Of a DNA stretch of 23,432 nucleotides, positions 13,669 to 19,921 are shown in pieces. Position numbers and translations under genes: made by a program. Each line of letters opens with the position of its first letter. Position 1 is the stretch's first letter. The notes below the pieces were generated by a model that made no database searches, was not told where the DNA came from, and saw only the letters and a program-made list of their open reading frames with translations. The DNA is from a virus. The stretch is taken from the IMG/VR virus record IMGVR_UViG_3300002136_000127, positions 1 through 23,432 of that record, one strand, 5' to 3'.

Positions 13669-13934
13669 GCGGCCCGGAGACGGCCCCAATCCGGTCGGGG
13701 TTCTGCAACCCGTCGAACGACAAGGCATCGCATGCCCGGTGCCGCAAGGAGGACTGCCCGTGCGAGCACCACACGGCGGCTGTCGGCCCGGCGCCGTGCC
13801 GGTGCTGGACCCAGCGGGCCCTCCCGCACGAGGGCCACTGCTGCATGCGGGCCCCGGACGGCGACCTCTGCCACCAACTCGAGGGCCTGGCGTTGTACGC
13901 CGCAGCTCAGACCACCGTAGGGAGGGCATCGTGA
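13665..13934 (+). CDS. Small Cys/His-rich protein
   Basis: An 89-residue protein from ATG at 13665, chosen for ATGA overlap with the preceding stop; the frame is open further upstream inside the previous gene. It holds at least eight cysteines and several histidines: FCNPSNDKASHARCRKEDC, PCEHH, PCRCWTQ and EGHCCMR, a pattern suggesting two zinc-binding sites of the C-x-x-x-x-x-x-x-H-x-x-C type common in actinophage small proteins. Function unknown. Confidence 0.62.
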   Translation: MSGPETAPIRSGFCNPSNDKASHARCRKEDCPCEHHTAAVGPAPCRCWTQRALPHEGHCCMRAPDGDLCHQLEGLALYAAAQTTVGRAS

Positions 13935-14329
13935 GCCGCCTGATGTCGGTCGCGATGACCGAGCAGGCCGTGGTCGAGCGCCGGAAGACTGTGACCCGCC
14001 GGAAGGGCTGGTGGGAGGACAAGAACGGTCGACGCCTGCTGAAGGCGGGCGACCAGCTGACTCTCTGCCGGAAGGTGATGGGTCGAAAGAAGGGCGAGCC
14101 TCTCGTCCGGCTCGTCGATGTAGAGGTACTAGACGTGCGACGGGAGCGGCTGGACCGGCTGTGCGACCCGATGACCTGGCCGTACCCGAACTACGGCATC
14201 CGCGAGGTTGCCGCCGAGGGCTTCCCGGGGATGCTCCCGGCCGAGTTCATGGTCCGGTTCTTCCTCGACGCCCAAGGCATCGACCCTCGCGACACGATCA
14301 CCCGCATCGAGTGGAGGTACCTGTCGTGA
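13931..14329 (+). CDS. ASCH-domain protein
   Basis: A 132-residue protein from GTG at 13931 with GGGAGGG upstream and GTGA overlap; a frame upstream of this belongs to the previous gene. It has the ASCH (PUA-like beta-barrel) pattern: MTEQAVVERRKTVTRRKGWW, then LKAGDQLTLCRKVMGRKKGE, LVRLVDVEVLDVRRERLDRL and a C-terminal AEGFPGMLPAEFMVRFF helix. The segment KTVTRR with LKAGDQL marks the family's putative RNA-binding groove. ASCH proteins are thought to bind or process RNA or modified nucleotides; which applies here is not known. Confidence 0.8.
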   Translation: MSRLMSVAMTEQAVVERRKTVTRRKGWWEDKNGRRLLKAGDQLTLCRKVMGRKKGEPLVRLVDVEVLDVRRERLDRLCDPMTWPYPNYGIREVAAEGFPGMLPAEFMVRFFLDAQGIDPRDTITRIEWRYLS

Positions 14330-14862
14330 GCATGACCCGTCCCCCTGACTGGACCGAGGAAGCCGCCTGCGCCGGCCTCGCGACCCGCGACCGCGACCTC
14401 TGGTCCCCCGGCGAGCACCTGACTCCGGAGGAGAAGGCGTTCGAGTGGCACCTGGCCCGCCGGATCTGCTCCGGGTGCCCGGTCCGCACCGAGTGCACCG
14501 TCCAGGCGTTGGAGCTCCTCCCGGTGATGGCCGAGCACTCGATGCGCGGCGGCCTGACCCCCGACGAGCTGGTCGACCTCGCGAAGCACCTCCAGCTGCC
14601 GCACAAGCAGCAGGCCCAGCACGGGACCCGCTCGAAGTACGTCGCTGGGTGCCGCTGCCAGGACTGCCGCGATGCTCACGCGACGTACGAGCACGAGCGC
14701 CGGTTGTGGGCTCCGGCCCGGCGCCGGCAGCGGTTCGCGGACCTGGTCTTCGCGCACCTGACCAAGCCCACCGGTCGCGGGAAGCACCGTGCTGGCGCTG
14801 GGCAGATGTTGCTCTTCACCGATGGGCTTCCGCCCCGACTCTGGAAGGACCCGGCTGCCTGA
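14326..14862 (+). CDS. WhiB-like iron-sulfur regulator with extra C-terminal motif
   Basis: A 178-residue WhiB family protein. GTG at 14326 is chosen for its GTGA overlap and GGAGG upstream; ATG at 14332 is an alternative. Four cysteines (Cys15, Cys48, Cys51, Cys57) follow the C-x(n)-C-xx-C-x5-C pattern that binds a [4Fe-4S] cluster, with SMRGGLTPDEL at 72-82 in place of the usual GVWGG turn. A long extension carries a second motif, HGTxxxYxxGCRCxxC (His99, Cys109, Cys111, Cys114), also found in the protein encoded at 10533. WhiB proteins bind sigma-factor region 4 or DNA; phage members can block host WhiB functions such as septation. The extension is the unusual part. Confidence 0.85.
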   Translation: MSMTRPPDWTEEAACAGLATRDRDLWSPGEHLTPEEKAFEWHLARRICSGCPVRTECTVQALELLPVMAEHSMRGGLTPDELVDLAKHLQLPHKQQAQHGTRSKYVAGCRCQDCRDAHATYEHERRLWAPARRRQRFADLVFAHLTKPTGRGKHRAGAGQMLLFTDGLPPRLWKDPAA

Positions 14863-15335
14863 TGCCGAACTACGTGATGAACGAGCTGCGTGCCGACCCG
14901 GACGTCTTGCACGCCTTACTGACCGAGGCCGGCGTCGAGTTCAACCGCCTGATCCCTCAGCCGGCCGACATCCTGCTCGACCCGTGCAGCCACGGCTACA
15001 CCGCCGAACGCGAGCACCGATGCCCGCCGAACTGCTGGAACGTCTGGAACTCACGGCATTGGGGCACCAAGTGGAACGCCATGCGAACCTCAATGCCGAC
15101 CCCGGACCGGCTGCGATTTGAGACCGCCTGGCACCACCCCGTGCCGATCATCCGTGCCCTTGGCGACAGGTTTCCGCACGACCTGATCCGGGTCCGGTAC
15201 GCGGATGAGGAAACGGGTTACAACCTCGGGGAGTACGAGGTCCGAGGCCCGGCAGAGCTGGAGACGGTGATCGATGAAGGCACCTCCCAGGCCCGAAAGC
15301 TCGCGAAGAAGATCTGGAAGGACCCCGCAGCATGA
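14862..15335 (+). CDS. Api92-like ferredoxin-fold protein (DUF1281 type)
   Basis: A 157-residue protein from ATG at 14862 (TGATG overlap); the open frame upstream is inside the WhiB gene. It matches the small Api92/YubB-like group: MPNYVMNELRADPDVLHALL, FNRLIPQPADI, then the signature WNSRHWGTKWNA, a LRFETAWHHPVPIIRALGDR strand-helix, and GYNLGEYEVRG. The family adopts a ferredoxin-like fold; conserved Trp-Gly-Thr-Lys-Trp-Asn suggests a binding pocket, but the ligand is unknown. Members occur in phages and plasmids, often in early regions, possibly as anti-host factors. It overlaps the next gene by ATGA. Confidence 0.75.
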   Translation: MPNYVMNELRADPDVLHALLTEAGVEFNRLIPQPADILLDPCSHGYTAEREHRCPPNCWNVWNSRHWGTKWNAMRTSMPTPDRLRFETAWHHPVPIIRALGDRFPHDLIRVRYADEETGYNLGEYEVRGPAELETVIDEGTSQARKLAKKIWKDPAA

Positions 15336-15928
15336 CGACCGCGCCGTGCAAACACGTCCGCCCGCTGCACTGGCTGAACTGCATTCGGTGCGGGGCGCCG
15401 CCGGAGGCCGCCGCGCAGCCCGCCCCCGCCACCGTGACCGTGCTGGGTGAGCACCGACGCACCTTCCTCGGGATTTGCTCCTGCGGTTGGCGTTCCAAGC
15501 TCGACAAGTCGATCGACCGTTCCGAGCGCGAGCACGTCGCTGCCGTCCTGGACGCCCACTACGCCGAGCGGGAACGTGCAGCGGTCGAGCGGTTCTGTGA
15601 CGACCTCCTGACTGACCTCAGCCAGGAGTGGGATCGGGACACCCAACTTGGATTGCAGACCTACAGCGAGGCGTACCTGTCCGAGATGAGCCCGGTGTCG
15701 CTGGCCGAGCGCGAACGTGCAGCAGCGGAGAAGGCGCTCCGAGACGCGGCGGATGCCCTGGTCTGGGTCCGCCCGGCCAAGTCACCGTGCGGCGAATCGA
15801 TCCCGGAGTGCTGCGGCGAAGAACGCTACTGCGACGCCATGCGCCCGTCCGTATCCGTCGTCGGAGAGCAGTGGCTCCGAGACCGCGCTGACACCTACCG
15901 CACCGACAAGGAGACCACCGATGGGTGA
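15332..15928 (+). CDS. Zinc-finger and coiled-coil protein
   Basis: A 198-residue protein from ATG (ATGA overlap). The N-terminus has PCKHVRPLHWLNCIRCG, a Cys-x-His...Cys-x-x-Cys element, and a second knuckle ICSCGWRS with His in REHVAAVLDAH. The middle (about 70-145) is a charged helix with heptad-like spacing (YAERERAAVERF; LAERERAAAEKALRDAADAL), probably a coiled coil. The end contains more cysteines (SPCGESIPECCGEERYC). The modular zinc/coiled-coil layout suggests a DNA- or protein-binding dimer. No family is recognised. Confidence 0.65.
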   Translation: MTTAPCKHVRPLHWLNCIRCGAPPEAAAQPAPATVTVLGEHRRTFLGICSCGWRSKLDKSIDRSEREHVAAVLDAHYAERERAAVERFCDDLLTDLSQEWDRDTQLGLQTYSEAYLSEMSPVSLAERERAAAEKALRDAADALVWVRPAKSPCGESIPECCGEERYCDAMRPSVSVVGEQWLRDRADTYRTDKETTDG

Positions 15929-16259
15929 GTGGGACGACATGATGGGCTACGAGCGCCCGGTGCCGAACTGGTGGGACACCGCCGAGGGGCGGGCCCGGCA
16001 CGTCTCCGAGCAGGTAGAGGCAGCCAGGGCCGATCTGGACGAGGAACGCATCGAAGCGAACAATCGCGCCGCTTGGTGGGCGGACAAGGCTCACCGCGCC
16101 GAGGCTGCTGAACGCGCCCTGGTGGAGCGGGCCGCGCAACAAATCCTGAACACGGTTGACCCCATCGGCCCTAGTCACGAGATTCGGATGCGGTGCGTCG
16201 AGGCCGTTCGCGCTCTCGCCCGCCCGGACGCCGACCTGAAAGGATCTCCCCGTGGCTAA
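15921..16259 (+). CDS. Small helical early protein
   Basis: A 112-residue protein from ATG at 15921, which overlaps the previous gene by 8 nt and has AAGGAG nine bases upstream. It starts MGEWDDMMGYERPVPNWWD and continues as a long charged helix (about 28-75; VSEQVEAARADLDEERIEAN), probably coiled-coil. No cysteine pair motif or membrane segment is present. Its 3' end overlaps the next gene by 8 nt. Function unknown; the coiled coil is the only structural clue. Confidence 0.62.
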   Translation: MGEWDDMMGYERPVPNWWDTAEGRARHVSEQVEAARADLDEERIEANNRAAWWADKAHRAEAAERALVERAAQQILNTVDPIGPSHEIRMRCVEAVRALARPDADLKGSPRG

Positions 16260-16479
16260 GAAGAAGGGCCCAACCCCGAAGCGCAGGGTGGTGCACGCTC
16301 TCCCACCCGAGGGGGCAGCGTTCACACCGTGCTGCAACCGGACCCTGTTCGAGCTTCCGGAAACGGACCAGGTGACGTCGACCCGGAAGGACGTGAACTG
16401 CCGGACCCGGGACCGCCAGGAGAAGCGGGACCCGGCCGAACTCGAAGAGCAGATCAAGGCCCGCCTCGGCGACACCTGA
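16252..16479 (+). CDS. Small Cys-containing early protein
   Basis: A 75-residue protein from GTG at 16252 with GAAAGGAT upstream. It contains VHALPPEGAAFTPCCNRTLF followed by ELPETDQVTS and a further Cys in DVNCRTRD. This layout (CC-NRTLFELP then VT...C) recurs in small actinophage proteins and looks like a minimal zinc site. A Lys-rich N-terminus and charged C-terminal helix frame it. It is the last tightly coupled gene of the early operon; a 53-bp gap follows. Function unknown. Confidence 0.6.
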   Translation: MAKKKGPTPKRRVVHALPPEGAAFTPCCNRTLFELPETDQVTSTRKDVNCRTRDRQEKRDPAELEEQIKARLGDT

Positions 16480-16532
16480 TCCTGTCGGTGGTCGGTGCGA
16501 CGCTCGAGGTCCACGCGCAGAAGGAGCCCACC

Positions 16533-16838
16533 ATGGCCGAGAAGAACCCCTGGCACACCGACGTCTTCCACCCCGCCCCCACCGGCTGGCGACTCGTGTA
16601 CGCCGCCCCGTTCGAGGCAGACGACCGCGGCGAGCCCGTCGAGGTCCCGATGCCCGGCTGGGTCACGCAGCGCAACGACCGGACCGGCGCCCGGCGTACG
16701 GTCCCCGCGGTCCACGGCCCCGAGAAGGCGATCGTCCCGGCCGACTACGACCCAGGCTTCCCCGTGGTCGACGTGCTCGCCCCGGGCGAGGAGATCAGCA
16801 AGCTCCACCGGATCCTCGCCCGAGCTGCGACCGCCTGA
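16533..16838 (+). CDS. Small protein of unknown function before packaging genes
   Basis: A 101-residue protein from ATG at 16533 with AAGGAG and 7-nt spacing. It begins MAEKNPWHTDVFHPAPTGWR and has a beta-rich pattern (LVYAAPFEAD; VEVPMPGWVTQR) and a C-terminal helix. The first 50 residues hold several Trp/His/Pro that could line a pocket. There are no cysteines or membrane segments. Its stop TGA lies within the first copy of the CTGACACC leader motif that precedes the next gene. Function unknown. Confidence 0.65.
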   Translation: MAEKNPWHTDVFHPAPTGWRLVYAAPFEADDRGEPVEVPMPGWVTQRNDRTGARRTVPAVHGPEKAIVPADYDPGFPVVDVLAPGEEISKLHRILARAATA

Positions 16839-16862
16839 CACCACCGGTTACACCGTGGTCGC
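16835..16862 (+). promoter_or_regulatory. CTGACACC-N20 leader, copy A
   Basis: CTGACACC at 16835-16842 is followed by exactly 20 bases and then the ATG at 16863. Copies B (19074) and C (23222) have the same spacing and share an A(C/T)CGT core at positions 10-14 of the 20-nt spacer. No Shine-Dalgarno sequence precedes any of the three starts. CTGACA resembles a -35 hexamer at five of six positions, but no standard -10 follows. The function (promoter for a leaderless transcript, operator, or translational signal) is not known. Confidence 0.5.
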
Positions 16863-17060
16863 ATGTACGACCACGCCCGTGACGGCTTCACAGCCACCTT
16901 CCACGCGATCCCGTACGTCGTCGGCGGACTCGCCGCCCTCGCGCTCCTCGCGCTGAACGGCCTCCTCATCGACTTCCTGATCGGCACCATCCAGAAGGCG
17001 CTCAAGCCGTACCGACTCCGCCGCGCCTGGGCCCGCTCCGGCCGCACCACCCCCCGGTAA
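16863..17060 (+). CDS. Small single-pass membrane protein
   Basis: A 65-residue protein from ATG at 16863. Residues about 17-45 form one hydrophobic helix (IPYVVGGLAALALLALNGLL, then IDFLIGT), followed by a strongly basic cytoplasmic tail (KALKPYRLRRAWARSGR). It has no Shine-Dalgarno sequence and follows the CTGACACC-N20 leader. It lies between the early operon and the small terminase gene. Holin, membrane-anchored regulator or host-takeover roles are possible, but none is demonstrated. Confidence 0.6.
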   Translation: MYDHARDGFTATFHAIPYVVGGLAALALLALNGLLIDFLIGTIQKALKPYRLRRAWARSGRTTPR

Positions 17061-17064
17061 ACCG

Positions 17065-17595
17065 ATGCCAGCACCCCTGGACCCGGCGGTCCGGGAAGCC
17101 ATCGAAAACGACATCCGCGCCGGACTGAAACGGAACGAGATCGCACGCAAGCACGAGGTCTCCGGAGCAACCGTCACCAACATCGGCAAGAAGCTCGAAG
17201 CCGACGGAGCTGGACCTGCGTTTGACCGGTCTGGGACAAAACGCGCGACCGAGGCGCGGGAGGTTGATTCGGCGGAGTCCAGGTCGAGGCTGCGGGCGCT
17301 TCTCCTGGCCGATGCTCACCGGCTCCGCGAGCAACTGTGGAAGCCGTGCACGATCCACCACTTCGGCGGCAAGGACAACACCCTGGCCTCGCTCGACTTG
17401 GATCAGCCGACGTTCGCGGACCAGCGGCAGATCATGACCACCGTGGGCATCGCGATCGACAAGATCGTGCGGCTCGATGGTGGGGACCAGGCGGAGCAGC
17501 AAGCCGCTTCGCTGATCCAGTCGTTGGTCGAGGACATCCGGTCTCGGCGTACGCCGGCACCGGATTCGGAGGAGGATCTCGATGCCGCTGGGTGA
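17065..17595 (+). CDS. terS: Terminase small subunit
   Basis: A 176-residue protein directly before the large terminase, overlapping it by 14 nt. The N-terminus is a helix-turn-helix: AIENDIRAGLKRNEIARKHE, then VSGATVTNIGKKL. The C-terminal half is helical (RSRLRALLLADAHRLREQLW; QQAASLIQSLVEDI) and could form the oligomerisation core. This is the usual small-terminase layout: an N-terminal DNA-binding domain recognising pac or cos, and a helical ring core. ATG at 17065 is close to the previous stop and lacks a strong ribosome binding site, so translation may be coupled. Function is inferred from position and architecture. Confidence 0.78.
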   Translation: MPAPLDPAVREAIENDIRAGLKRNEIARKHEVSGATVTNIGKKLEADGAGPAFDRSGTKRATEAREVDSAESRSRLRALLLADAHRLREQLWKPCTIHHFGGKDNTLASLDLDQPTFADQRQIMTTVGIAIDKIVRLDGGDQAEQQAASLIQSLVEDIRSRRTPAPDSEEDLDAAG

Positions 17596-18877
17596 GCAGC
17601 AAGAGCTCTCCCTGATCGAGGCACTAGACGGCGACCAGTTCATCAATCTCTGGGAAGGTGCCGTCCGGTCCGGGAAGACCATGTCGTCGATCCTGGCCTG
17701 GTGCGAGTACGTCCGCTGCATGGCCCCACCCGGCCCGCTCGTCATGATCGGGAAGACCAAGGACACCCTCGGCCGGAACGTGCTCGACGAGATCGACAAC
17801 TACTTCGGCGACGCGTCACCGCTCGTTCACACCCGCGGCGCGAACGAGGGCACCCTCTTCGGTCGCAAGGTCCACATGGTCGGCGCGAACGACGCGAAAG
17901 CCGAAGCCAAGATCCGAGGCCTGACCCTGGCCGGCGCGTACGTCGACGAGAAGACCCTGCTCCCCGGGTTCGGGTACTGGTCGATGCTCGTGACCCGGCA
18001 CGCGACCACGATGCCGCTCGGGGCGAAGATCTTCGCGACCACCAACCCCGACTCCCCAGCGCACTGGGTGAAGCGGGAGATCATCGACAAAGCCGACCAG
18101 GTCAAGGCCAAGGTGTGGCACTTCGGGATCGACGACAACCCGATCCTCACCACCGAAGCGAAGGAACTCCTCAAAGCCAGCCTCTCCGGCCTGTTCTACA
18201 AGCGGTTCATCGACGGACTCTGGGTCGCAGCCGAAGGCGCCATCTACGACATGCTCGACCTCGACGGCCGCCACCGAACCACCTGGGAGCAGCTCCCGAT
18301 CCTCACCGACGCCCGCTGGCTCGGGATCGACTACGGCACCGCGAACCCCTTCCACGCCGTGCTCCTCGGCACCGGGATCGACCGCCGGCTCTATGTGATC
18401 GGAGAGTGGCGGTACGACGGCCGCAAGCAGCAGCGGGCATACGACGACGGCCAGTACGAACGCGAACTCCGGGCCTGGCTCGACTCCGGAGCCGGCGTGA
18501 AGATCCCGACCGCCGACGGGCAACTGCTCGACGCGATCGGGATGTGGCCCCACCGGGTCGCGATCGACCCCTCGGCGGCGTCGTTCCGGGCGTTGCTGCG
18601 GAACCGGCAGTGGGGCGGGCTCGTGTCGGCCGACAACAGCGTGCTGGACGGGATCCGGAACGTCGCGTCGCTGCTCGCCGCGGACCGGCTGAAGTTCGTG
18701 AAGGGCGCCGCACCGGAGCTGGAGCGGGAGATGCTCGGCTACGTGTGGGACCCGAAGCAGCAGGCCCTCGGGATCGACGCACCGTTCAAGGTCGACGACC
18801 ACGGCCCGGACGCGCTCAGGTACGACGTGCAGGCCGCTCGGTCGGAGTGGCGGCCGTGGCTCGGCCTAGCCGCCTAG
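17582..18877 (+). CDS. terL: Terminase large subunit
   Basis: A 431-residue PBSX-type large terminase, the ATP-driven motor and nuclease that packages DNA. Walker A is GAVRSGKT at residues 26-33; Walker B ends AYVDE at 119-123 (Asp122, Glu123), followed by Lys rather than the more usual Ala. A coupling-motif-like TTNP occurs at 163-166. The C-terminal RNase H-like nuclease shows Asp250 (WLGIDYGTANP), Asp329 (RVAIDPSAASF) and Asp405/Asp410 in KVDDHGPDALRY. Start ATG has GGAGGA upstream. The stop TAG shares the tetranucleotide CTAG with the stop of the opposite-strand gene at 18874. Confidence 0.93.
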   Translation: MPLGEQQELSLIEALDGDQFINLWEGAVRSGKTMSSILAWCEYVRCMAPPGPLVMIGKTKDTLGRNVLDEIDNYFGDASPLVHTRGANEGTLFGRKVHMVGANDAKAEAKIRGLTLAGAYVDEKTLLPGFGYWSMLVTRHATTMPLGAKIFATTNPDSPAHWVKREIIDKADQVKAKVWHFGIDDNPILTTEAKELLKASLSGLFYKRFIDGLWVAAEGAIYDMLDLDGRHRTTWEQLPILTDARWLGIDYGTANPFHAVLLGTGIDRRLYVIGEWRYDGRKQQRAYDDGQYERELRAWLDSGAGVKIPTADGQLLDAIGMWPHRVAIDPSAASFRALLRNRQWGGLVSADNSVLDGIRNVASLLAADRLKFVKGAAPELEREMLGYVWDPKQQALGIDAPFKVDDHGPDALRYDVQAARSEWRPWLGLAA

Positions 18878-19056
18878 ATGACGATCGCCGACGGGCTACC
18901 CGGGGACTTCGTGTAGGTCACCTTGAACCAGGCCGTCGGCCCATAGATGGTGACGTTGCTGCCATCGGTGATCCGCAGCTCGCCCGCGTCGCCGATCTTC
19001 AGCGTGCCGGTGGTGGTGGCCGTAGCACCGCTCATCATCTCGATTGTGTACTCCAT
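18874..19056 (-). CDS. Lone reverse-strand 60-residue beta-rich protein
   Basis: A 60-residue protein from ATG at 19056 (MEYTIEMMSGATATTTGTLK to SPSAIVI) with alternating strand-forming residues and many Thr/Gly/Ile. It looks like a small beta-sandwich or barrel. It is supported by high GC3 codon use and an implausible translation of the opposite strand. It is the only leftward gene in the packaging/head operon; its stop and the large-terminase stop share CTAG (18874-18877). This is the arrangement expected of a moron. It lacks a convincing ribosome binding site. An alternative is that it is a fortuitous ORF. No function is recognised. Confidence 0.55.
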   Translation of the reverse strand: MEYTIEMMSGATATTTGTLKIGDAGELRITDGSNVTIYGPTAWFKVTYTKSPGSPSAIVI

Positions 19057-19073
19057 GCTCTGACCGTAGCGGC

Positions 19074-19101
19074 CTGACACCCTCCGGCGCACCGTCAGAT
19101 C
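19074..19101 (+). promoter_or_regulatory. CTGACACC-N20 leader, copy B
   Basis: CTGACACC at 19074-19081, then 20 bases to the ATG at 19102, matching copies A (16835) and C (23222) in spacing. This copy sits in the 45-bp gap between a leftward gene (start 19056) and a rightward gene (start 19102), so it is not simply part of a preceding stop-codon context and may belong to a divergent promoter. Confidence 0.5.
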
Positions 19102-19503
19102 ATGACCACGACACCTCGCGTCGGCCTTCTGGTCGACTACATCCTGAACGCCGACGACGCCGAGCGGATCAACAAGCGCCGCCAGGACGCCCGGAACAGC
19201 CACATCGCGCAGCAGGAGGACGGCGTCGTCGTCCACGTCGGGAACGGGGCCGAGGCCGGTCAGAAGTTCCCTCTGCTGATCACCCGCGTCTGGCCCCGTC
19301 CCGCTGCTGACGCGCCCTACATGGTCAACGGCCAGGTCTTCCTCGACGGGAACGACACCCTCTGGGTCACCTCCGTCGTAGAGGGCGACGGCCGCCGGCA
19401 GTGGGTCTACCCGGGCGAGCTCGTGCCCGGCGTGCACGTCGGTGGCTGCAACGACGGGTGCGTCGGCGGGGAGCACCTGCTCCCGCCTGAGCCGCCCTGC
19501 TGA
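19102..19503 (+). CDS. Conserved-type small protein between terminase and portal
   Basis: A 133-residue protein from ATG at 19102. It has the pattern of a common actinophage protein found near terminase genes: VDYILNADDAERINKRRQD, then an acidic strand VVVHVGNGAEAG, a PLLITRVW core and DGNDTLWVTSVVEGD. The beta-rich middle and a terminal GGCNDGCVGG segment complete it. It starts with the CTGACACC leader and no Shine-Dalgarno sequence. The family has no established function; a packaging or head-assembly role is inferred from location only. Confidence 0.7.
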   Translation: MTTTPRVGLLVDYILNADDAERINKRRQDARNSHIAQQEDGVVVHVGNGAEAGQKFPLLITRVWPRPAADAPYMVNGQVFLDGNDTLWVTSVVEGDGRRQWVYPGELVPGVHVGGCNDGCVGGEHLLPPEPPC

Positions 19504-19505
19504 CC

Positions 19506-19739
19506 ATGGATGCCGCCGCCGTCCCACCGGTGATGATGAACCCGGCCCTGCTCCCACCCGGGCAGGCGTGGGTACAGCGCTGCACGATCGACTTCACCAC
19601 CGTCGACGCTGAAGGCCGTGTCCTGCTGCGGCACCCGTGCGGGTTGGACTGCCAGGGCGGCACCGCTGGTCTCGCCGCGCACCAGCGCCTCGTGCACGGC
19701 GGCGTACAGAGTGCGCTGCCACTGGCGCAGCGAACCTGA
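19506..19739 (+). CDS. Small protein with C2H2-like tail
   Basis: A 77-residue protein from ATG at 19506, two bases after the previous stop. The N-terminus is proline-rich (PPVMMNPALLPPGQAW) and the rest contains RHPCGLDCQGGTAGLAAHQR followed by LVH, giving Cys-x3-Cys-x9-His-x4-His, reminiscent of a C2H2 zinc finger. The single earlier Cys (QRCTI) may also bind metal. It lies between two other small genes before the portal. Function unknown. Confidence 0.58.
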   Translation: MDAAAVPPVMMNPALLPPGQAWVQRCTIDFTTVDAEGRVLLRHPCGLDCQGGTAGLAAHQRLVHGGVQSALPLAQRT

Positions 19740-19744
19740 TCGGT

Positions 19745-19921
19745 ATGTGCGACGTCCTGATCCTGGCCCCCGGCGGCGGCTGGGCCACCGACACCACCGG
19801 CTCCCCCGCCCGCTGCCTCCAGCGGGTCCGTGACCTGGCGGCGTCGACACGTGGCCGGAAGCAGATCACCCGGATCATCGACCGGCGTACGGGCGCGACG
19901 ATCTGGTACCGGGACCGCTGA
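19745..19921 (+). CDS. Small protein of unknown function before portal
   Basis: A 58-residue protein from ATG at 19745, five bases after the previous stop. It reads MCDVLILAPGGGWATDTTGS, then a helical RCLQRVRDLAAS and a strand TRIIDRRTGATIWYRD. Its stop shares one base with the portal start (TGATG), supporting translation of the frame. No motif is recognised. Upstream TGATCGGT directly precedes the start and a nearly identical context precedes the MuF start at 21376. Confidence 0.55.
   Translation: MCDVLILAPGGGWATDTTGSPARCLQRVRDLAASTRGRKQITRIIDRRTGATIWYRDR

Noticed and set aside
15888-15895. Fourth CTGACACC copy before the gene at 15921
   Set aside because: It is inside a coding region, lies 25 rather than 20 bases before the ATG, and that gene has its own AAGGAG site.
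17701-19077. Long 458-codon frame overlapping the terminase
   Set aside because: Its translation is Arg/Pro-rich shadow of the terminase frame with no recognisable fold.
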